From assembly GCF_910588665.1 (NCBI RefSeq), contig NZ_CAJUPR010000003.1, positions 1 to 24,098 on the forward strand: a stretch of DNA of 24,098 nucleotides, written 5' to 3'. Origin of the DNA: an uncultured Brachyspira sp. Lineage in GTDB: Bacteria > Spirochaetota > Brachyspiria > Brachyspirales > Brachyspiraceae. Below the pieces are notes generated by a model. It was not told where the DNA came from, ran no database searches, and worked only from the letters and a program-made list of their open reading frames with translations. Below are positions 23,417-24,098 of the stretch, in pieces. Each line of letters opens with the position of its first letter. Position 1 is the first letter of the stretch. The translations under genes and the position numbers were made by a program.

Positions 23417-24098
23417 ATGAAAAAATATAAATTATTAATAATGGGATTTTTAATTACTTTTATTTCAGTAAATTATGCATATTCTTTTTCATTAAATGAA
23501 TTTACGGCTAAATTGGATGTGGACAGAGCCAACATATTAATGAGAAAGGGAGATTATGAAGGCGCTGTAACTTTATATGAGAAAGCTCTCAGCAAGATTC
23601 CTAATTCTCCTAGAATATTTTATAATATGGGCACAACAATGGCTTCTATGGGAGAAATGCATACCGCTTCAGAGCTGTTTGACATGGCTAAGAAAAATAC
23701 GGCTGATAAAACAAGCGATAGAATGAAAAGTTATATATATTATAATTCGGGTATAACAAAAATAGAAATTGGGGACTATAAAGGCGCTATTGACGAACTT
23801 GTGGAATGTCTTGTGAATACTCCGAATGATAAAGATGCAAAGACGGCATTGGAATATGCACAGAAAAAATTAGAAGAACAGAATCAAAGAAATAACAGCG
23901 GTCCAAGCAGCAAACATGATAATGAAGAAAATCAGGACGGCAAAAGCGATAATAATAACGGAAACTTGGGAGATTATAATCAAAATAACCAGGATAATCA
24001 AAATAACCAGGATAATCAAAATAACCAGGATAATCAAAATAATCAGGATAATCAAAATAATCAGGATAATCAAAATAATCAGGATAATCAAAATAATC
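23417..24098 (+). CDS. BatC-like TPR protein with Asn/Gln-rich repeat (partial, runs off the right edge)
   Basis: Exported or membrane-anchored TPR protein; 227 complete codons are visible with no stop. Residues 1-24 are a signal peptide or anchor (MKKYKLLIMGFLITF, then ...NYAYS). TPR-like helices follow at about 40-150: ANILMRKGDYEGAVTLYEKA, IFYNMGTTMASMGEMHTASE, and YNSGITKIEIGDYKGAIDEL with its partner. A charged linker leads to a tandem hexapeptide (NQDNQN) repeat encoded by an 18-base repeat that continues to the edge. Position after a BatA/B-type VWA gene, TPR content and a low-complexity polar C-terminal region fit BatC. Ribosome site is weak (GGAATT). The gene end and any batD are outside the window. 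Confidence 0.8.
   Translation, partial: MKKYKLLIMGFLITFISVNYAYSFSLNEFTAKLDVDRANILMRKGDYEGAVTLYEKALSKIPNSPRIFYNMGTTMASMGEMHTASELFDMAKKNTADKTSDRMKSYIYYNSGITKIEIGDYKGAIDELVECLVNTPNDKDAKTALEYAQKKLEEQNQRNNSGPSSKHDNEENQDGKSDNNNGNLGDYNQNNQDNQNNQDNQNNQDNQNNQDNQNNQDNQNNQDNQNN
23981..24098. repeat. 18-base coding tandem repeat, at least 6.5 copies
   Basis: Unit CAAAATAAYCAGGATAAT starts at 23981, 23999, 24017, 24035, 24053 and 24071, with ten bases of a seventh at 24089 where the window ends. Copies 1-3 have C at unit position 9, copies 4 onward have T, with no other difference. The repeat keeps the frame and encodes Gln-Asn-Asn-Gln-Asp-Asn. Confidence 0.95.

Noticed and set aside
23870..24091. Minus-strand open frame of 73 codons, almost all Ile and Leu
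   Set aside because: It is the antisense shadow of the 18-base coding repeat. The plus strand has a coherent TPR protein with signal peptide in frame.
23981..24098. Possible CRISPR array
   Set aside because: Units are contiguous 18-base tandem repeats with no unique spacers, and they lie in frame within a gene.

Overview
The window is a very AT-rich (visibly about 70% or more A+T) bacterial chromosome segment. Gene content and style point to an intestinal spirochaete, most likely Brachyspira. The evidence is AT-rich codons with few GC-rich stretches, AAGGAG-type ribosome sites, a periplasmic SpoIID/LytB protein, a Slt-type lytic transglycosylase, Bat-type VWA/TPR genes, and a pair of small proteins that look like spirochaete conserved unknowns. 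The genus call is inference from style and content, because no rRNA or other marker gene lies in the window.

Layout. 1-4215 (+) holds the tail of an unknown gene, a secreted SpoIID/LytB-domain protein and a Slt lytic transglycosylase, both acting on peptidoglycan. Between those two genes lies a 570-base gap packed with inverted repeats. 4343-7447 (-) holds a secreted PepSY-like protein and a very large YfhO-family membrane protein. 7665-11125 (+) is a three-gene serine biosynthesis operon: a class V aminotransferase, serA and serB. 11158-16120 (-) is an acn-icd-gltA operon, the oxaloacetate to 2-oxoglutarate arm of the TCA cycle, probably feeding glutamate synthesis. The isocitrate dehydrogenase carries NAD-type rather than NADP-type coenzyme residues. 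16302-17898 (+) holds mscL with a zinc-ribbon tail, a decayed fragment of a glutamate/dicarboxylate symporter, a long hairpin, and a SpoU/TrmH-family rRNA methyltransferase. 18040-19062 (+) is a pair of small proteins of unknown function, the second a membrane-anchored coiled coil with a C-terminal HTH-like segment. 19078-22180 (-) holds a long-chain acyl-CoA synthetase and a GT4 glycosyltransferase. 22370 to the end (+) holds a Bat-type VWA protein and the start of a BatC-like TPR protein that runs off the window inside an 18-base tandem repeat encoding an Asn/Gln/Asp hexapeptide.

Most of this is housekeeping and envelope biology. I found no CRISPR array, intact insertion sequence, prophage, tRNA or rRNA. 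The least explained parts are the structured repeats at 1505-1738, the symporter remnant plus hairpin at 16882-17152, the NAD-type Icd, the SerC-replacing aminotransferase and the Asn/Gln-rich repeat at the right edge. Several promoters with -35 and -10 boxes spaced 16-17 bases apart can be read directly. No experiment or database search supports any of these calls.
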